Shown here one piece after another: positions 27,132 through 36,978 of a stretch of 64,000 nucleotides of DNA. This DNA comes from Flavisolibacter ginsengisoli DSM 18119. Its GTDB lineage: Bacteria; Bacteroidota; Bacteroidia; Chitinophagales; Chitinophagaceae. The stretch is from positions 62,001 to 126,000 of the forward strand of contig NZ_FQUU01000006.1 of NCBI RefSeq assembly GCF_900129295.1, read 5' to 3'. The stretch's first letter is position 1, and each line of letters opens with the position of its first letter. Made by a program: the position numbers and the translations under genes. The notes beneath the pieces are model-generated. The model had not been told where the DNA came from and did not search any database. It saw nothing but the letters and a program-made list of their open reading frames with translations.

Positions 27132-28510
27132 TGCCGGTATCAAAAATCCACCCTGCTTCTTTTAGGGATCCGTCAGGTTTTATTTTCAAAGCAAATGATG
27201 GAATATTATATAGGCAAGTAAATAAGAATTTTCAGAAAGATTTTGATGAGTTCAAATCTTGTGGACTTTATGATGTTCTTGTTTCGAATAAAATTCTTAT
27301 TCCCCACCAACAAATCGATGAAAACCTTACAGGTTCAGAAGATTACTATACAACGCTTAAACCTATTTTAATTCCTTTTATAAGCTATACCTATGAATGG
27401 AGTTTTGACATGCTTAAGGAAGCTGCATTGTTAACTTTACAGGCAGCAAAAGAAGCAATGAAATTTAACATGATGCTTAAAGATGCATCAAGTTATAATG
27501 TTCAATGGTTTGATGGTAAAATGATCTTTATAGATACTTTATCCTTTGAAAAATGGGATACTACAAAACCTTGGGTGGCTTACAGGCAATTTTGTGAACA
27601 CTTTTTAGCGCCGCTGGCGTTAATGCATTATCTCCAAATACCCTTCCAAAATCTGTTGTTATCGTATCCGGATGGCATTCCTCTATCACTTGTAAAAAAA
27701 TTACTTCCTTTCAGAAGCAGGTTCAATTTAAATACTTACCTCCATTTGCATTTACATGCAGCTTATTCTTCAAAACCATCTACAAAATCTGAAAAAACAA
27801 TTGCTTTTTCTAAAACCAAACAGGAAAATTTAATACTAAGCCTGGAACAATCTATCCAATCTTTTTCGCTAAATGCAATTTCAGGAGTATGGTCAGGATA
27901 TTATAACGAAGCAAGGGAAAGAGAAGATTACCTGATAGAAAAGAAAAAGATAATTCAAAGCTGGCTTTCCTCCTTATCTATAAAGTCTGCTATCGATATT
28001 GGAGCGAACGAAGGAGAGTTTTCATTACTACTTGCTGGGAATAATATTTCCACAATAAGCGTAGATTTCGATCATTATTCAATTAATCAACTATACAGGA
28101 AGATCAAGGAAAGTAATGTTTTAAACTGCACCCCGTTAATTATAGATTTCAGCAATCCTTCTCCAGCTATTGGTCTAAATAACGAGGAACATAGTTCATT
28201 TTTAGAAAGAATCAAGGTTGATTTAGTAATGGCTTTGGCTGTGGTTCACCATCTTGCTATAGGAAAAAATATTCCATTAGAAAAAATCGGCAAGATTTTA
28301 TCAGCTATGGGCAAGTACCTGATTATTGAATTTGTTCCAAAAGAAGATGAAAAAGTTGAGTTGATGCTCAATAGTGGTGCCCGCATTTATCATGAATACA
28401 GTGAAGAAAAATTCCTTAGAGCTTTTGGGGAATATTTCTCTATTTTAAAAAAGGAGTATATATCTGATACAAAAAGGACAATATATTTAATGCATAAACA
28501 TGAATTATAG
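27131..28510 (+). CDS. Class I SAM-dependent methyltransferase, two-domain
   Basis: The 459-residue protein has a C-terminal Rossmann methyltransferase domain: motif I AIDIGANEGEFSLLLAGN near residue 288, motif II ISVDFD, and a VMALAVVHHLAIG segment near residue 365. The N-terminal 200 residues include LKDASSYNVQWFDGKMIFID, which resembles a kinase-type loop (D..xxN...iD); this resemblance is my inference. Partner and substrate are unknown. Overlap with the 53-residue membrane protein suggests an envelope-associated job such as polysaccharide modification. Confidence 0.75.
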   Translation: MPVSKIHPASFRDPSGFIFKANDGILYRQVNKNFQKDFDEFKSCGLYDVLVSNKILIPHQQIDENLTGSEDYYTTLKPILIPFISYTYEWSFDMLKEAALLTLQAAKEAMKFNMMLKDASSYNVQWFDGKMIFIDTLSFEKWDTTKPWVAYRQFCEHFLAPLALMHYLQIPFQNLLLSYPDGIPLSLVKKLLPFRSRFNLNTYLHLHLHAAYSSKPSTKSEKTIAFSKTKQENLILSLEQSIQSFSLNAISGVWSGYYNEAREREDYLIEKKKIIQSWLSSLSIKSAIDIGANEGEFSLLLAGNNISTISVDFDHYSINQLYRKIKESNVLNCTPLIIDFSNPSPAIGLNNEEHSSFLERIKVDLVMALAVVHHLAIGKNIPLEKIGKILSAMGKYLIIEFVPKEDEKVELMLNSGARIYHEYSEEKFLRAFGEYFSILKKEYISDTKRTIYLMHKHEL

Positions 28511-28550
28511 TCTAAAATCAATCTATTAAAAGGGATTATTTATGCAGTTG

Positions 28551-29582
28551 TTACAAGTTTCCGGACGAAAAAAAAGAATTCATTCCAAGATTTATTCCAA
28601 TTTGGTTTAGTGTTACATTTCTTTGATAGACGGACCTGGCATATAACACTTGCAAATTTTGAAATGTAATCTTCAATCCTGTAGAAAATCCATTTAAACC
28701 ATTTCCTGATAATCCCGTATTTAATTCCATCCGGCGCAAATGGTTATACCCAACAACTGCTTCGAGGTTCTTACTTAAATAAATATGTCCGGCTATAACG
28801 AAATGATTTAAGATATTATTTAAGGCGGGGTGTTTTTCCAAATTCCCATTTTCCATATTAAATAAAGTATCCTTGTAGGTTAAATTAAATTTATTTATGT
28901 GATAGGCTGTAAGCGAAATTCCCAATGGTGCATTTTGCAGTCGTTTGGAAATCCCAACTTGAATATCGAAGGGCAGGTCTTCATTTTCTCCGCCAAAATT
29001 TTCAATCTGGAAACCCATATTCTTTGCAAGCAGAGAAGCTGAAAAATTATGAAGAGAATCTTTATATAACACTCCTACATCGAAAGCAATTCCACTTGCC
29101 TTGTATTGATTGTATATGGAATTTATCATTTTAAGGCTTACTCCATAACTCCAGTTTTCCAGGTAGGTCCTTGCAGCTTCGAATTGAATTACAAAATCTA
29201 TTGGGCGAAAATAACCATAAGACACCCCTGAAGCATCTGTTTGAGTAATGGAGCCATAATCTATAAAGTTTATATGCCCACCAAATGTTGTATTTGTTTT
29301 GCGATTATAGTATGCCCCCGTTGCATTATAAGATTTTACACCCTTTAAAAAACTACTGAAACTTACTAACAACTGAGCGTTTACTGCAGGATGTAGTAAT
29401 GACGGATTATTTGCTGTAAGACCTACTTCGTTTGTTACATAAGATGTATTTATACCTCCAGCACCGGTAAGCATGGGATCTGCTGACAGCTTTAAAAAAT
29501 TAAAAGCAACCCTGCCCCTAATGCTTTGAGAATTGCATGGTATCCAGAATAAAATAAGTATTATTAATCCTATGAATCGCAA
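28551..29582 (-). CDS. porQ: Type IX secretion system protein PorQ
   Basis: The 343-residue outer-membrane protein has a signal peptide to about residue 18 and a PorV/PorQ-type 14-strand barrel pattern. It opens with FNFLKLSADPMLTGAGGINTSY and TNEVGLTANNPSLLHP, typical of PorQ. PorQ works with PorU, PorV and PorZ in the attachment complex that processes T9SS cargo with C-terminal sorting domains. No other T9SS gene is in the window. It ends convergent with the methyltransferase gene. Confidence 0.85.
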   Translation of the reverse strand: MRFIGLIILILFWIPCNSQSIRGRVAFNFLKLSADPMLTGAGGINTSYVTNEVGLTANNPSLLHPAVNAQLLVSFSSFLKGVKSYNATGAYYNRKTNTTFGGHINFIDYGSITQTDASGVSYGYFRPIDFVIQFEAARTYLENWSYGVSLKMINSIYNQYKASGIAFDVGVLYKDSLHNFSASLLAKNMGFQIENFGGENEDLPFDIQVGISKRLQNAPLGISLTAYHINKFNLTYKDTLFNMENGNLEKHPALNNILNHFVIAGHIYLSKNLEAVVGYNHLRRMELNTGLSGNGLNGFSTGLKITFQNLQVLYARSVYQRNVTLNQIGINLGMNSFFSSGNL

Positions 29583-29614
29583 AAGACATAATTATAATTC
29601 AAGTAACAATTTGA

Positions 29615-32011
29615 TTATTCCTGTAATGCCAGGTCAATTACCTGACTCATTGTCTTAACATAATGAAATCTAACGCCTTTAATGTAATCAGGATTGATCT
29701 CTTGAACATCCTTTTCATTTTGTGAACATAAGATAATATCTTTTAAACCTGCTCTCTTTGCAGCCAGAACTTTTTCCTTTATTCCTCCTACAGGCAATAC
29801 TTGCCCACGTAATGTTATTTCACCTGTCATGCCGAGAAATGGTTTAATTTTTTTCCCTGTAAATGCTGATGTCAAAGCTGTTAACATGGTGACCCCTGCA
29901 CTCGGCCCATCTTTAGGTACAGCTCCCTCAGGAACATGAATATGCACCGTTTTCTTTTCTATCATTGCAGGATCAACACCAAACTTTCTTGCATTAGCAC
30001 TCAAATAGGATAACGCAGTAGCTGCACTTTCTTTCATCACATTTCCCAAATTTCCAGTCAATCTTAATTCAGGTTTACCATCACTCAAAGATGCTTCTAT
30101 AAATAGAATATCTCCACCAACATACGTATAAGCCAGCCCTACCGCAACTCCCGGTATATTTGCAGATTTATATATCTCATTGTTATATTTAGAGCGTCCT
30201 AATATTTTTTCAATATCCTCGATAGCAAGGGTTGCTTTTACCTTTCCTTTCATGGCTAATTGCCTGGCGAGGTTTCTCATAATGGCTGCTAGCAACCGGT
30301 CCAATTCTCTAACTCCACTTTCCCTTGTATAGTCCTGAATAATTTTTTCAAGAACCTTGTCAGATATTTTAAATTTAGTTGATTTCAGTCCATGCGCTTC
30401 CTTTTGTTTTGGTATAAGGTGTCTTTTAGCGATTTCAATTTTTTCTTCAACCGCATAACCACTTAATTCAATTATTTCCAAACGGTCACGTAAAGCAGGT
30501 TGAATCGTTTGCAGATTATTTGCAGTGGCAATAAATAATACCTTGCTTAGATCATATTCCAGCTCTAAATAATTATCATAAAAAGAATGATTTTGTTCGG
30601 GATCTAAAACTTCTAAAAGAGCACTGCTGGGATCTCCACGAAAATCACTTCCCACCTTATCGATTTCATCAAGAATCATTACAGGGTTTGATGACTGAAT
30701 TTTCCGAATATTTTGAACAATCCTACCCGGCATAGCACCTATATAAGTCTTTCTATGGCCCCTGATCTCGCTTTCATCATGAATTCCACCAAGGCTTAAT
30801 CTTACATATTTTCTTCCAATGGCGTTAGCAATACTTCTTCCAAGAGAAGTCTTTCCGATTCCAGGAGGTCCATAAAAACATAAAATCGGGCTTTTCATAT
30901 CGCCTTTTAATTTTAATACGGCGAGATATTCCAAAATACGTTCCTTGATTTTCTGCATACCATAGTGGTCATGATCAAGAATTTCTTTTGCTTTATCCAG
31001 ATCATAAACATCATGTGTGTAATCCAACCAGGGCAGATCCAGCAATAGATCTAAATGATTATACACTACCGAATAATCAGGCGTACTTGGATGCATTCTT
31101 TCAAGTTTCTCAATACCTTTCCTGAAAGTTTCCTTTGCAGTATCCGGCCATTTTTTTCCCTCAGCCCTCTTTTGTAATTCTTTTATTTCTCTTTCATTCG
31201 GATCACCCCCTAACTCCTCTTTTATACTTTTTAATTGTTGTTGAAGGAAATATTCTCTTTGTTGTTTATCAATTTCTGCTCTTGTCTTATTAGTAACCTT
31301 GTTTTTTAATTCAGCAAACTGTAGCTCCTTTTGTAAGAATTGCATTAAAAGATCAGCTCTTTCGCGGATATTATTAAGCTCTAATATTTTTTGTTTTTCC
31401 CGAATGTCAATTGTTAGATTACTTGAAACAAAGTGAATTAGAAAAGAAGGATTTTCTATATTTTTTAGTATTACAGAAGCTTCTGTCGGAATATTCGGAG
31501 ATAATTGAATTATTTCAGTTGCCAGATCCTTTATGTTTGACACATAGGCTTCAAAGTCGGGATCTTTGGGAGGTTCCTCTTCAAAAATCAAGTTGATGTT
31601 TGCCTTAAAGTAAGGTTCCTCCATTATAACGGAATCAATAGCAAATCGACTTTTCCCCTGAATGATTATTGTTGTACCTCCATCAGGCATTTTTATTTGC
31701 TTAACAATCTTAGCAACCGTACCAACATTCTCAAGATCTTTGGCGGTTGGATCTTCAACACTGCTATCTTTTTGAGCTACAACTCCTATTAATTTATGAG
31801 CTTTATAAGCATCAGTAACAGCTTTTATGCTTTTATCCCTGCCAACAGTGATAGGCAAAACAACACCTGGAAATAAAACTGTGTTGCGTAATGGCAATAA
31901 ACTTAATTCTGAGGGTATATCTATCTTTTCATTTGCTTCCGCATCTGTCTCATTAAGAGGAATAATGGGAATAAAATCCATCTCTTCTTCTGATTTCAAA
32001 TTAAAATTCAC
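29615..32011 (-). CDS. lon: Lon protease, ATP-dependent
   Basis: The 798-residue LonA has an N-terminal substrate-binding domain beginning about residue 36 (LSLLPLRNTVLFPGVVLP), a coiled-coil region, an AAA+ module with Walker A GPPGIGKT (381-388) and Walker B ILDEID (446-451), and the Ser-Lys protease domain with Ser704 in KDGPSAG and Lys747 in GGIKEK. It degrades misfolded and regulatory proteins in the cytoplasm. Length is normal. The start at 32011 adds an acidic N-terminal tail (KSEEEMDF); a second Met at residue 11 is an alternative. Confidence 0.97.
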   Translation of the reverse strand: MNFNLKSEEEMDFIPIIPLNETDAEANEKIDIPSELSLLPLRNTVLFPGVVLPITVGRDKSIKAVTDAYKAHKLIGVVAQKDSSVEDPTAKDLENVGTVAKIVKQIKMPDGGTTIIIQGKSRFAIDSVIMEEPYFKANINLIFEEEPPKDPDFEAYVSNIKDLATEIIQLSPNIPTEASVILKNIENPSFLIHFVSSNLTIDIREKQKILELNNIRERADLLMQFLQKELQFAELKNKVTNKTRAEIDKQQREYFLQQQLKSIKEELGGDPNEREIKELQKRAEGKKWPDTAKETFRKGIEKLERMHPSTPDYSVVYNHLDLLLDLPWLDYTHDVYDLDKAKEILDHDHYGMQKIKERILEYLAVLKLKGDMKSPILCFYGPPGIGKTSLGRSIANAIGRKYVRLSLGGIHDESEIRGHRKTYIGAMPGRIVQNIRKIQSSNPVMILDEIDKVGSDFRGDPSSALLEVLDPEQNHSFYDNYLELEYDLSKVLFIATANNLQTIQPALRDRLEIIELSGYAVEEKIEIAKRHLIPKQKEAHGLKSTKFKISDKVLEKIIQDYTRESGVRELDRLLAAIMRNLARQLAMKGKVKATLAIEDIEKILGRSKYNNEIYKSANIPGVAVGLAYTYVGGDILFIEASLSDGKPELRLTGNLGNVMKESAATALSYLSANARKFGVDPAMIEKKTVHIHVPEGAVPKDGPSAGVTMLTALTSAFTGKKIKPFLGMTGEITLRGQVLPVGGIKEKVLAAKRAGLKDIILCSQNEKDVQEINPDYIKGVRFHYVKTMSQVIDLALQE

Positions 32012-32125
32012 TCGTGATAATTTATTAATTATAACTAACTCCTTTTATAAGGCAAGACTGCAAATTTACATAAGGAATTAATGGTGTTCAAGTATTATAC
32101 CCCTTGATTCTTTCTTTAGGCTATT

Positions 32126-32162
32126 TTCTAAAAAAGAAAAATCCCTCTTTTGGAGGGATTTT
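32126..32162 (-). terminator. Terminator of the 32182-32769 barrel gene
   Basis: A 10-bp stem (GAGGGATTTT with AAAATCCCTC, five-base loop) is followed on the minus strand by TTCTTTTTTAG. It starts 20 bases past the barrel gene stop and separates it from lon. Confidence 0.8.
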
Positions 32163-32181
32163 CAATAATGAAGAAAATGAG

Positions 32182-32769
32182 TTATAAGGCTATCCCAAGA
32201 GATAACTGGTATCCCTGATTATTCCATTTATTTTGATCGCCAACATCACTAATATTATTTAATCCAACAAAATACCTTCCTGTCAGGCGAAGCTTACTTA
32301 TATTTATCTGAGCACCTCCTGTCAATGAAAAGTCCCCGGATTTAAATGCTTCCTTGCCATTTTCTAATAAGTTTTTGTCCTGTGAGATTAAAATTCCAAA
32401 TTGTGGGCCAGCCTGAAGAGACAGGATGTTTCCCAACTTATAGTTTAATAAAATGGGAATTGTCAAATAGTTCAGCTTTACATCTTTATAATTACTAAAA
32501 TTTGTTGCATTCTGATAAACATTTTTAAAGCTGCTATCAGCGCGGGTCTGGTATTGATTGAATAATACCTCAGGTTGAATACCTAACCTTCCTCCTAACC
32601 CAATCTCAGCAAATCCACCCAAATGATATCCATACCTAAATTCATCTCTAAAGGCTTTCCCTTCCACTTTTGTAATGTTAGTTCCGCCTTTAATACCAAC
32701 CGTAAATTGAGCAAAAGCAGCCTGTGCAAATAATATGCAAGCAGCCAGAACATAAAATCTAGTTTTCAT
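32182..32769 (-). CDS. Outer-membrane beta-barrel protein, PorT-like family
   Basis: The 195-residue protein has a signal peptide ending near AFAQF (residue 21) and an eight-stranded barrel pattern. GIKGGTNITKVEG and YGYHLGGFAEIGLGGRLGIQPEVLF are the usual openings of the Bacteroidota porin-family/PorT barrel, and the C-terminus YQLSLGIAL has alternating hydrophobics. The role is unknown; many such barrels are general structural proteins. It has its own terminator. Confidence 0.8.
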   Translation of the reverse strand: MKTRFYVLAACILFAQAAFAQFTVGIKGGTNITKVEGKAFRDEFRYGYHLGGFAEIGLGGRLGIQPEVLFNQYQTRADSSFKNVYQNATNFSNYKDVKLNYLTIPILLNYKLGNILSLQAGPQFGILISQDKNLLENGKEAFKSGDFSLTGGAQINISKLRLTGRYFVGLNNISDVGDQNKWNNQGYQLSLGIAL

Positions 32770-32847
32770 AACAATTGTTTGATAAGATTGTTAGAAGCCA
32801 AGATTGATGCCATGTAAAATCTGTGAATGTTAAATAAAATCAAACAA

Positions 32848-33855
32848 CTAAAAAATAATACCTGTATTTAGTAAAAAAGCTGTTCCAAAATTTCCATCCT
32901 TTGCAGGGAAGTAATAATCAACCATGAACTGGGGCTGGACAAAAAATTTACCTTTTGAATATTCTGTCTTTATAAAACCTGCTAAGGACAATGGTTGAAA
33001 ATATTGGCTATCGTCGAGATAAGAATTTTCTGAATTAAATAAAACATTTGCCCCTGTACCCTTAACAATACCATAAGTATCACTACTTTGATTGATACCA
33101 AATTTTTGAGTTCCGCTTATGAAACTTACCTGAGGCGTAAGTCGGATATATTCTTTATTAGAAAAAACATTTAACCAGTAAAAATCATGTCTAATTGATG
33201 CTGTAAAAGTCAGGTCATTTAAACTCTCTAAAGTATTTACCCTGGTATAACCTCTTTTCTTTAACCTGATAGCGTTTATTAACTCTTTCCTCTCTGTATA
33301 GGCTGACCTGGTACCCCAGCCATAGTTAACAGAAATAGTAGGTTTAATTAATAGGTCTCTGTATGTAAAATAAGCAAATGCTCCATTTTGAAGAGGTGAC
33401 GTGTAAAAGGGAACATTACTTTTTGTAAAAAAACGTGTTAATGAAATACCGGTTAAAAACTTTCTGTTTTTTAAATAGTCATAAGAACCTGAAATAGAAA
33501 ATTGATAAGGATTAAATTTCTGTCCATCATGTACAACACTTACTGACCCGCTAATACCTAAACCTGTTTTGGAAAAATAAGAAATAGAGGGAGATATTAA
33601 TACTTTTTTTACTGGCTCAGCCACATAGCTTTCTTTCGTACTAAAATTATAATAACCAGTACTCAAACCAACATTTGCTAACAAAAAACTCCTTGGAACA
33701 GTTAATGAATCCAGGAAGGAACTTAAATCATTGAACAAAGCATCATAATCGGTAAACGTAGTATCTATTTCTGCTTGCCTGGAAGTTTTTTGACTAAAGC
33801 TCAAAATAACCAAACAAAAATTACAAACAAGAAACAGTATAATTTTTTTAGGCAT
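32848..33855 (-). CDS. Hypothetical outer-membrane barrel protein
   Basis: The 335-residue protein has a signal peptide (residues 1-21, ending LSFSQ) and then an acidic linker. From residue 60 there are repeated amphipathic strands (FLLANVGLSTGYYNF, YFSKTGLGISGSVSVVHDGQ, FAYFTYRDLLIKPTISVNYGWG) and a C-terminal FLLNTGIIF. The pattern indicates an outer-membrane barrel of about 12-16 strands. I do not recognise the family. It lies alone between the PorT-like gene and the phosphoesterase, all on the minus strand. Confidence 0.65.
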   Translation of the reverse strand: MPKKIILFLVCNFCLVILSFSQKTSRQAEIDTTFTDYDALFNDLSSFLDSLTVPRSFLLANVGLSTGYYNFSTKESYVAEPVKKVLISPSISYFSKTGLGISGSVSVVHDGQKFNPYQFSISGSYDYLKNRKFLTGISLTRFFTKSNVPFYTSPLQNGAFAYFTYRDLLIKPTISVNYGWGTRSAYTERKELINAIRLKKRGYTRVNTLESLNDLTFTASIRHDFYWLNVFSNKEYIRLTPQVSFISGTQKFGINQSSDTYGIVKGTGANVLFNSENSYLDDSQYFQPLSLAGFIKTEYSKGKFFVQPQFMVDYYFPAKDGNFGTAFLLNTGIIF

Positions 33856-33954
33856 TCAAAAACATTTTGATACTTAATTGATAAAATACAAGCTATAGAT
33901 ATAAGTCTTAAATTGCAAAATCTTTGTTGCGATAAAAATATTCAATATATTGAA

Positions 33955-35220
33955 TCAAGACAATTCAATGAGTGTAATCTCTGGCAAAATACCAACTCTA
34001 CCAGGATATCCTATAAATCCATAACCTGAATTAACATATAGTTTTTGATTCCCTTCTTCATATAGCCCCATCCATTGTTTATATACATATTGTACAGGAC
34101 TCCATTTGAACCCTGGAATTTCTATTCCAAATTGCATACCATGTGTGTGTCCAGACAACATTAGATCTATATCACTATAATCGGGCCTAACTTCTGCATC
34201 CCAATGGGTTGGATCGTGACTCATTAATATTTTGAAAGGTATATGTTCGGCTCCTTGATAAGCCTTTTTTAGATTACCATACTTTGGAAAGCGTTTTAAA
34301 GCACTCCAGTTCTGAATACCTATGAGGGCTATTTTTTCTTCGTTTTTCTCTAACAATACATGTTCATCAAGTAAAAGGGACCACCCCATGGACTTATGAA
34401 CTCCCTTTAGTGCATCCAGATTTTTCTTTTTAGCTTCCAAACTGGGCCACTTGTAATAATCCCCATAATCGTGATTTCCAAGAATCGAATAAACACCCAT
34501 AGGAGCGCTTAATTGATTAAAAACTTTTTGATAAAAATCCATTTCATCTGCTGTATTATTAACCAGGTCCCCAGTGAATAAAATTATATCTGGTTTAAGA
34601 GATTGTACTTCTTTTACACCTTTTTCTACCGCCTTTATATCTGTGAAACTGCCGCTATGTATATCAGATAATTGAACAATTTTCAATCCCTTAAACGAAT
34701 CTGGCAAATTAGAAAAAGAGAGCTTTATTTTTTTTATTTCATAATTATATTTATTTGAAAAGCCGTATAAAAGTGTTGAAAATAGTGTACCGCCAAATGC
34801 CAGGCCTAGCCAACTTAAAAATACTGATCGGGTGATTTTGCCAGAATCCTGAATTTCTTCACCCTCCGTGTTTCTAAATAAAAGTTTGGCTGCCAGCCAT
34901 TGAGTAGCCCTCCTTATATCATCAATAAGGAAAAAAATGGAGGCAATCAATTTACCTAGAAATATTCCAATAACTACTGAAAATAGAATGCTTCTTGATG
35001 CCTTAGGAATATTTTCAAACAAAGGCAATAAAAAAAGAATAAGTAGAGCTATAACAGATACAGTCCAATAAGAAAAAAATATTATTGCTCGTACCCTACT
35101 TCCAGAAGAATTCGATACAAGTTTTATAATCTGAAATACATATAAATCAAGTAAAAGCATCAATCCGGCCAATATGATAAAAAAAGGAGAATTTCTCATA
35201 TCCACATTTATAACATGCAA
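33955..35220 (-). CDS. Membrane-anchored metallophosphoesterase, YkuE-like
   Basis: The 421-residue protein has about four N-terminal membrane helices (residues 10-110, then 145-165) and a calcineurin-like phosphoesterase domain. The metal motifs are VQLSDIHSGSF (DxH), ILFTGDLVNN (GD), SILGNHDYGDY (GNHD), LMSHDPTHWD and LMLSGHTHGMQ (GHTH). This family cleaves phosphodiesters; YkuE/LpxH-like relatives act on lipids or nucleotides. The domain probably faces the periplasm given the N-terminal helices. Substrate unknown. Confidence 0.82.
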   Translation of the reverse strand: MHVINVDMRNSPFFIILAGLMLLLDLYVFQIIKLVSNSSGSRVRAIIFFSYWTVSVIALLILFLLPLFENIPKASRSILFSVVIGIFLGKLIASIFFLIDDIRRATQWLAAKLLFRNTEGEEIQDSGKITRSVFLSWLGLAFGGTLFSTLLYGFSNKYNYEIKKIKLSFSNLPDSFKGLKIVQLSDIHSGSFTDIKAVEKGVKEVQSLKPDIILFTGDLVNNTADEMDFYQKVFNQLSAPMGVYSILGNHDYGDYYKWPSLEAKKKNLDALKGVHKSMGWSLLLDEHVLLEKNEEKIALIGIQNWSALKRFPKYGNLKKAYQGAEHIPFKILMSHDPTHWDAEVRPDYSDIDLMLSGHTHGMQFGIEIPGFKWSPVQYVYKQWMGLYEEGNQKLYVNSGYGFIGYPGRVGILPEITLIELS

Positions 35221-35318
35221 ATAACTAAAGTTTTATAAATCAGATACATTATCTTTCGCACGGCTTCTTTTTGGCTACATAACCCTTATTTTTGCTAACT
35301 GTGTGATAAAGCATTCTC

Positions 35319-35999
35319 ATGAAATTGACATATTATGGCCAATCTTGTTTTGCTGTTGAGGTAGAAGGTAAAAATCTTTTATTCGACCCATTCATTACTC
35401 CAAATGAACTTGCTAAAAACATAAGTTTGGATTCAATCAAAGCAGATTACCTCCTGGTTTCTCATGGACATACGGATCACATAGCTGATGGGGTTTCCCT
35501 GGCAAAACAAACCGGAGCAACTGTAATTGGAGCATTCGAAGTTATAAATTGGTTTGCGGGAAAAGGAATAGATAAAGTCCATCCCATGAATATAGGTGGA
35601 CAATGGCTTTTTGATTTTGGCAAGGTACGCTGTACTAATGCCATACACTCCTCAGCCATGCCAGACGGAAGTTATGGAGGTAACCCAATGGGATTTCTCA
35701 TCATTACAAATGACAAATCGTTTTATTACAGCGGAGATACTGCATTAACTTTGGACCTACAATTAATTCCACGTTGGGCTAAGCCAGACTTTGCTATTCT
35801 CCCATTAGGAGATAATTTCACCATGGGCTATGAAGATGCTATTATTGCAGCGGAAATGATAGGCTGTAAAAATATTGTAGGTGTACATTTCGACACCTTT
35901 GGATATATTAAAATTGATCACGAAAAGGTTAAAAATGCTTTTAAAGCTGCAGGCTTGAATTTATTCCTTCCTGCAATTGGTGAAAGTATTGAACTATAA
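35319..35999 (+). CDS. MBL-fold metal-dependent hydrolase, UPF0173/YtkL-like
   Basis: The 226-residue protein is a compact metallo-beta-lactamase-fold hydrolase. It has the usual N-terminus LTYYGQSCFAVEVEGKNLLFDPF, the zinc motif VSHGHTDHIADG and later ligands IHSSAMPDG, YYSGDTALTLD and GVHFDTFG. The family has no settled physiological substrate. It ends 14 bases before parA, so it probably shares the parA transcript. Confidence 0.88.
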   Translation: MKLTYYGQSCFAVEVEGKNLLFDPFITPNELAKNISLDSIKADYLLVSHGHTDHIADGVSLAKQTGATVIGAFEVINWFAGKGIDKVHPMNIGGQWLFDFGKVRCTNAIHSSAMPDGSYGGNPMGFLIITNDKSFYYSGDTALTLDLQLIPRWAKPDFAILPLGDNFTMGYEDAIIAAEMIGCKNIVGVHFDTFGYIKIDHEKVKNAFKAAGLNLFLPAIGESIEL

Positions 36000-36013
36000 A
36001 ATAAGTGGGATAA

Positions 36014-36817
36014 ATGGCCAGAATTATAGGAGTTGCCAATCAAAAAGGAGGAGTAGGGAAAACTACTACTGCTATTAATTTAGCGGCCTCTTTTGCTGTT
36101 CTTGAATACAAAACATTATTGGTAGATGCTGACCCCCAGGCAAACAGCACAACCGGTGTAGGCTTTGATTTGCAAAATGTAACTCAAAGTCTATATGACT
36201 GCATGGTAAATAATGCTGAGGCCAGAGACGTAATTTTAAAAACTGATATTCCGAATCTGGATCTTATCCCCTCTCACATAGACCTGGTAGGTGCTGAAAT
36301 TGAAATGATCAATTATCCTAACAGGGAAATGGTTTTAAAATTCATGATCGATGAAATTAAAAGCAATTATGATTTTATAATTATTGATTGTTCCCCTTCC
36401 CTGGGATTGATCACTGTTAATGCTTTAACAGCAGCTGATTCAGTTATTGTACCTGTACAATGTGAATTTTTTGCCCTTGAAGGACTAGGTAAGTTATTAA
36501 ATACAATAAAAATTGTTCAAAGTCGCTTAAACACTTCTCTCTTAATAGAAGGAATATTAATGACCATGTATGATGGGAGGCTTAGATTATGCAACCAGGT
36601 AGTTGCTGAGGTTAGGAGGCATTTTGAAGAGTTGGTATTCAGCACGATTATTCATAGGAACGCTCGTCTCAGTGAAGCTCCAAGTGTCGGAAAACCTGTT
36701 ATACTTTATGATGCAAACAGTAAAGGATCAATGAATTACCTGAACCTTGCAAAGGAAATCCTTCAAAAAAACAATCTTACCAAAATTCCTCAGGAAGAAA
36801 GAACGCTCGAGTTATAA
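36014..36817 (+). CDS. parA: Chromosome-partitioning ATPase ParA/Soj
   Basis: The 267-residue P-loop ATPase has a deviant Walker A KGGVGKTT near residue 11, Walker A' VDADPQANST and Walker B FIIIDCSPSLG. With ParB it moves replication origins apart. The short N-terminus without a DNA-binding extension is the chromosomal type (ParA Ib/Soj). parB follows 160 bases downstream. I did not see a convincing parS palindrome in the window. Confidence 0.94.
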   Translation: MARIIGVANQKGGVGKTTTAINLAASFAVLEYKTLLVDADPQANSTTGVGFDLQNVTQSLYDCMVNNAEARDVILKTDIPNLDLIPSHIDLVGAEIEMINYPNREMVLKFMIDEIKSNYDFIIIDCSPSLGLITVNALTAADSVIVPVQCEFFALEGLGKLLNTIKIVQSRLNTSLLIEGILMTMYDGRLRLCNQVVAEVRRHFEELVFSTIIHRNARLSEAPSVGKPVILYDANSKGSMNYLNLAKEILQKNNLTKIPQEERTLEL

Positions 36818-36978
36818 TGATTATTAGTTAATTATTATAGTCAATAGTGAACTTAGGGCAAAAGTTTACAGTTTTAGCCTATTTGATTATGGTTTCAAAA
36901 TGATTTGGAAACTGGATAATATCTTTGAATCAATGTCATAAAAATTGAACATTTACCTTTGAATTTTTAAACAATTAC

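Noticed and set aside
36818-36978. parS site or small gene between parA and parB
   Set aside because: I saw neither a clear palindrome nor a convincing ORF.
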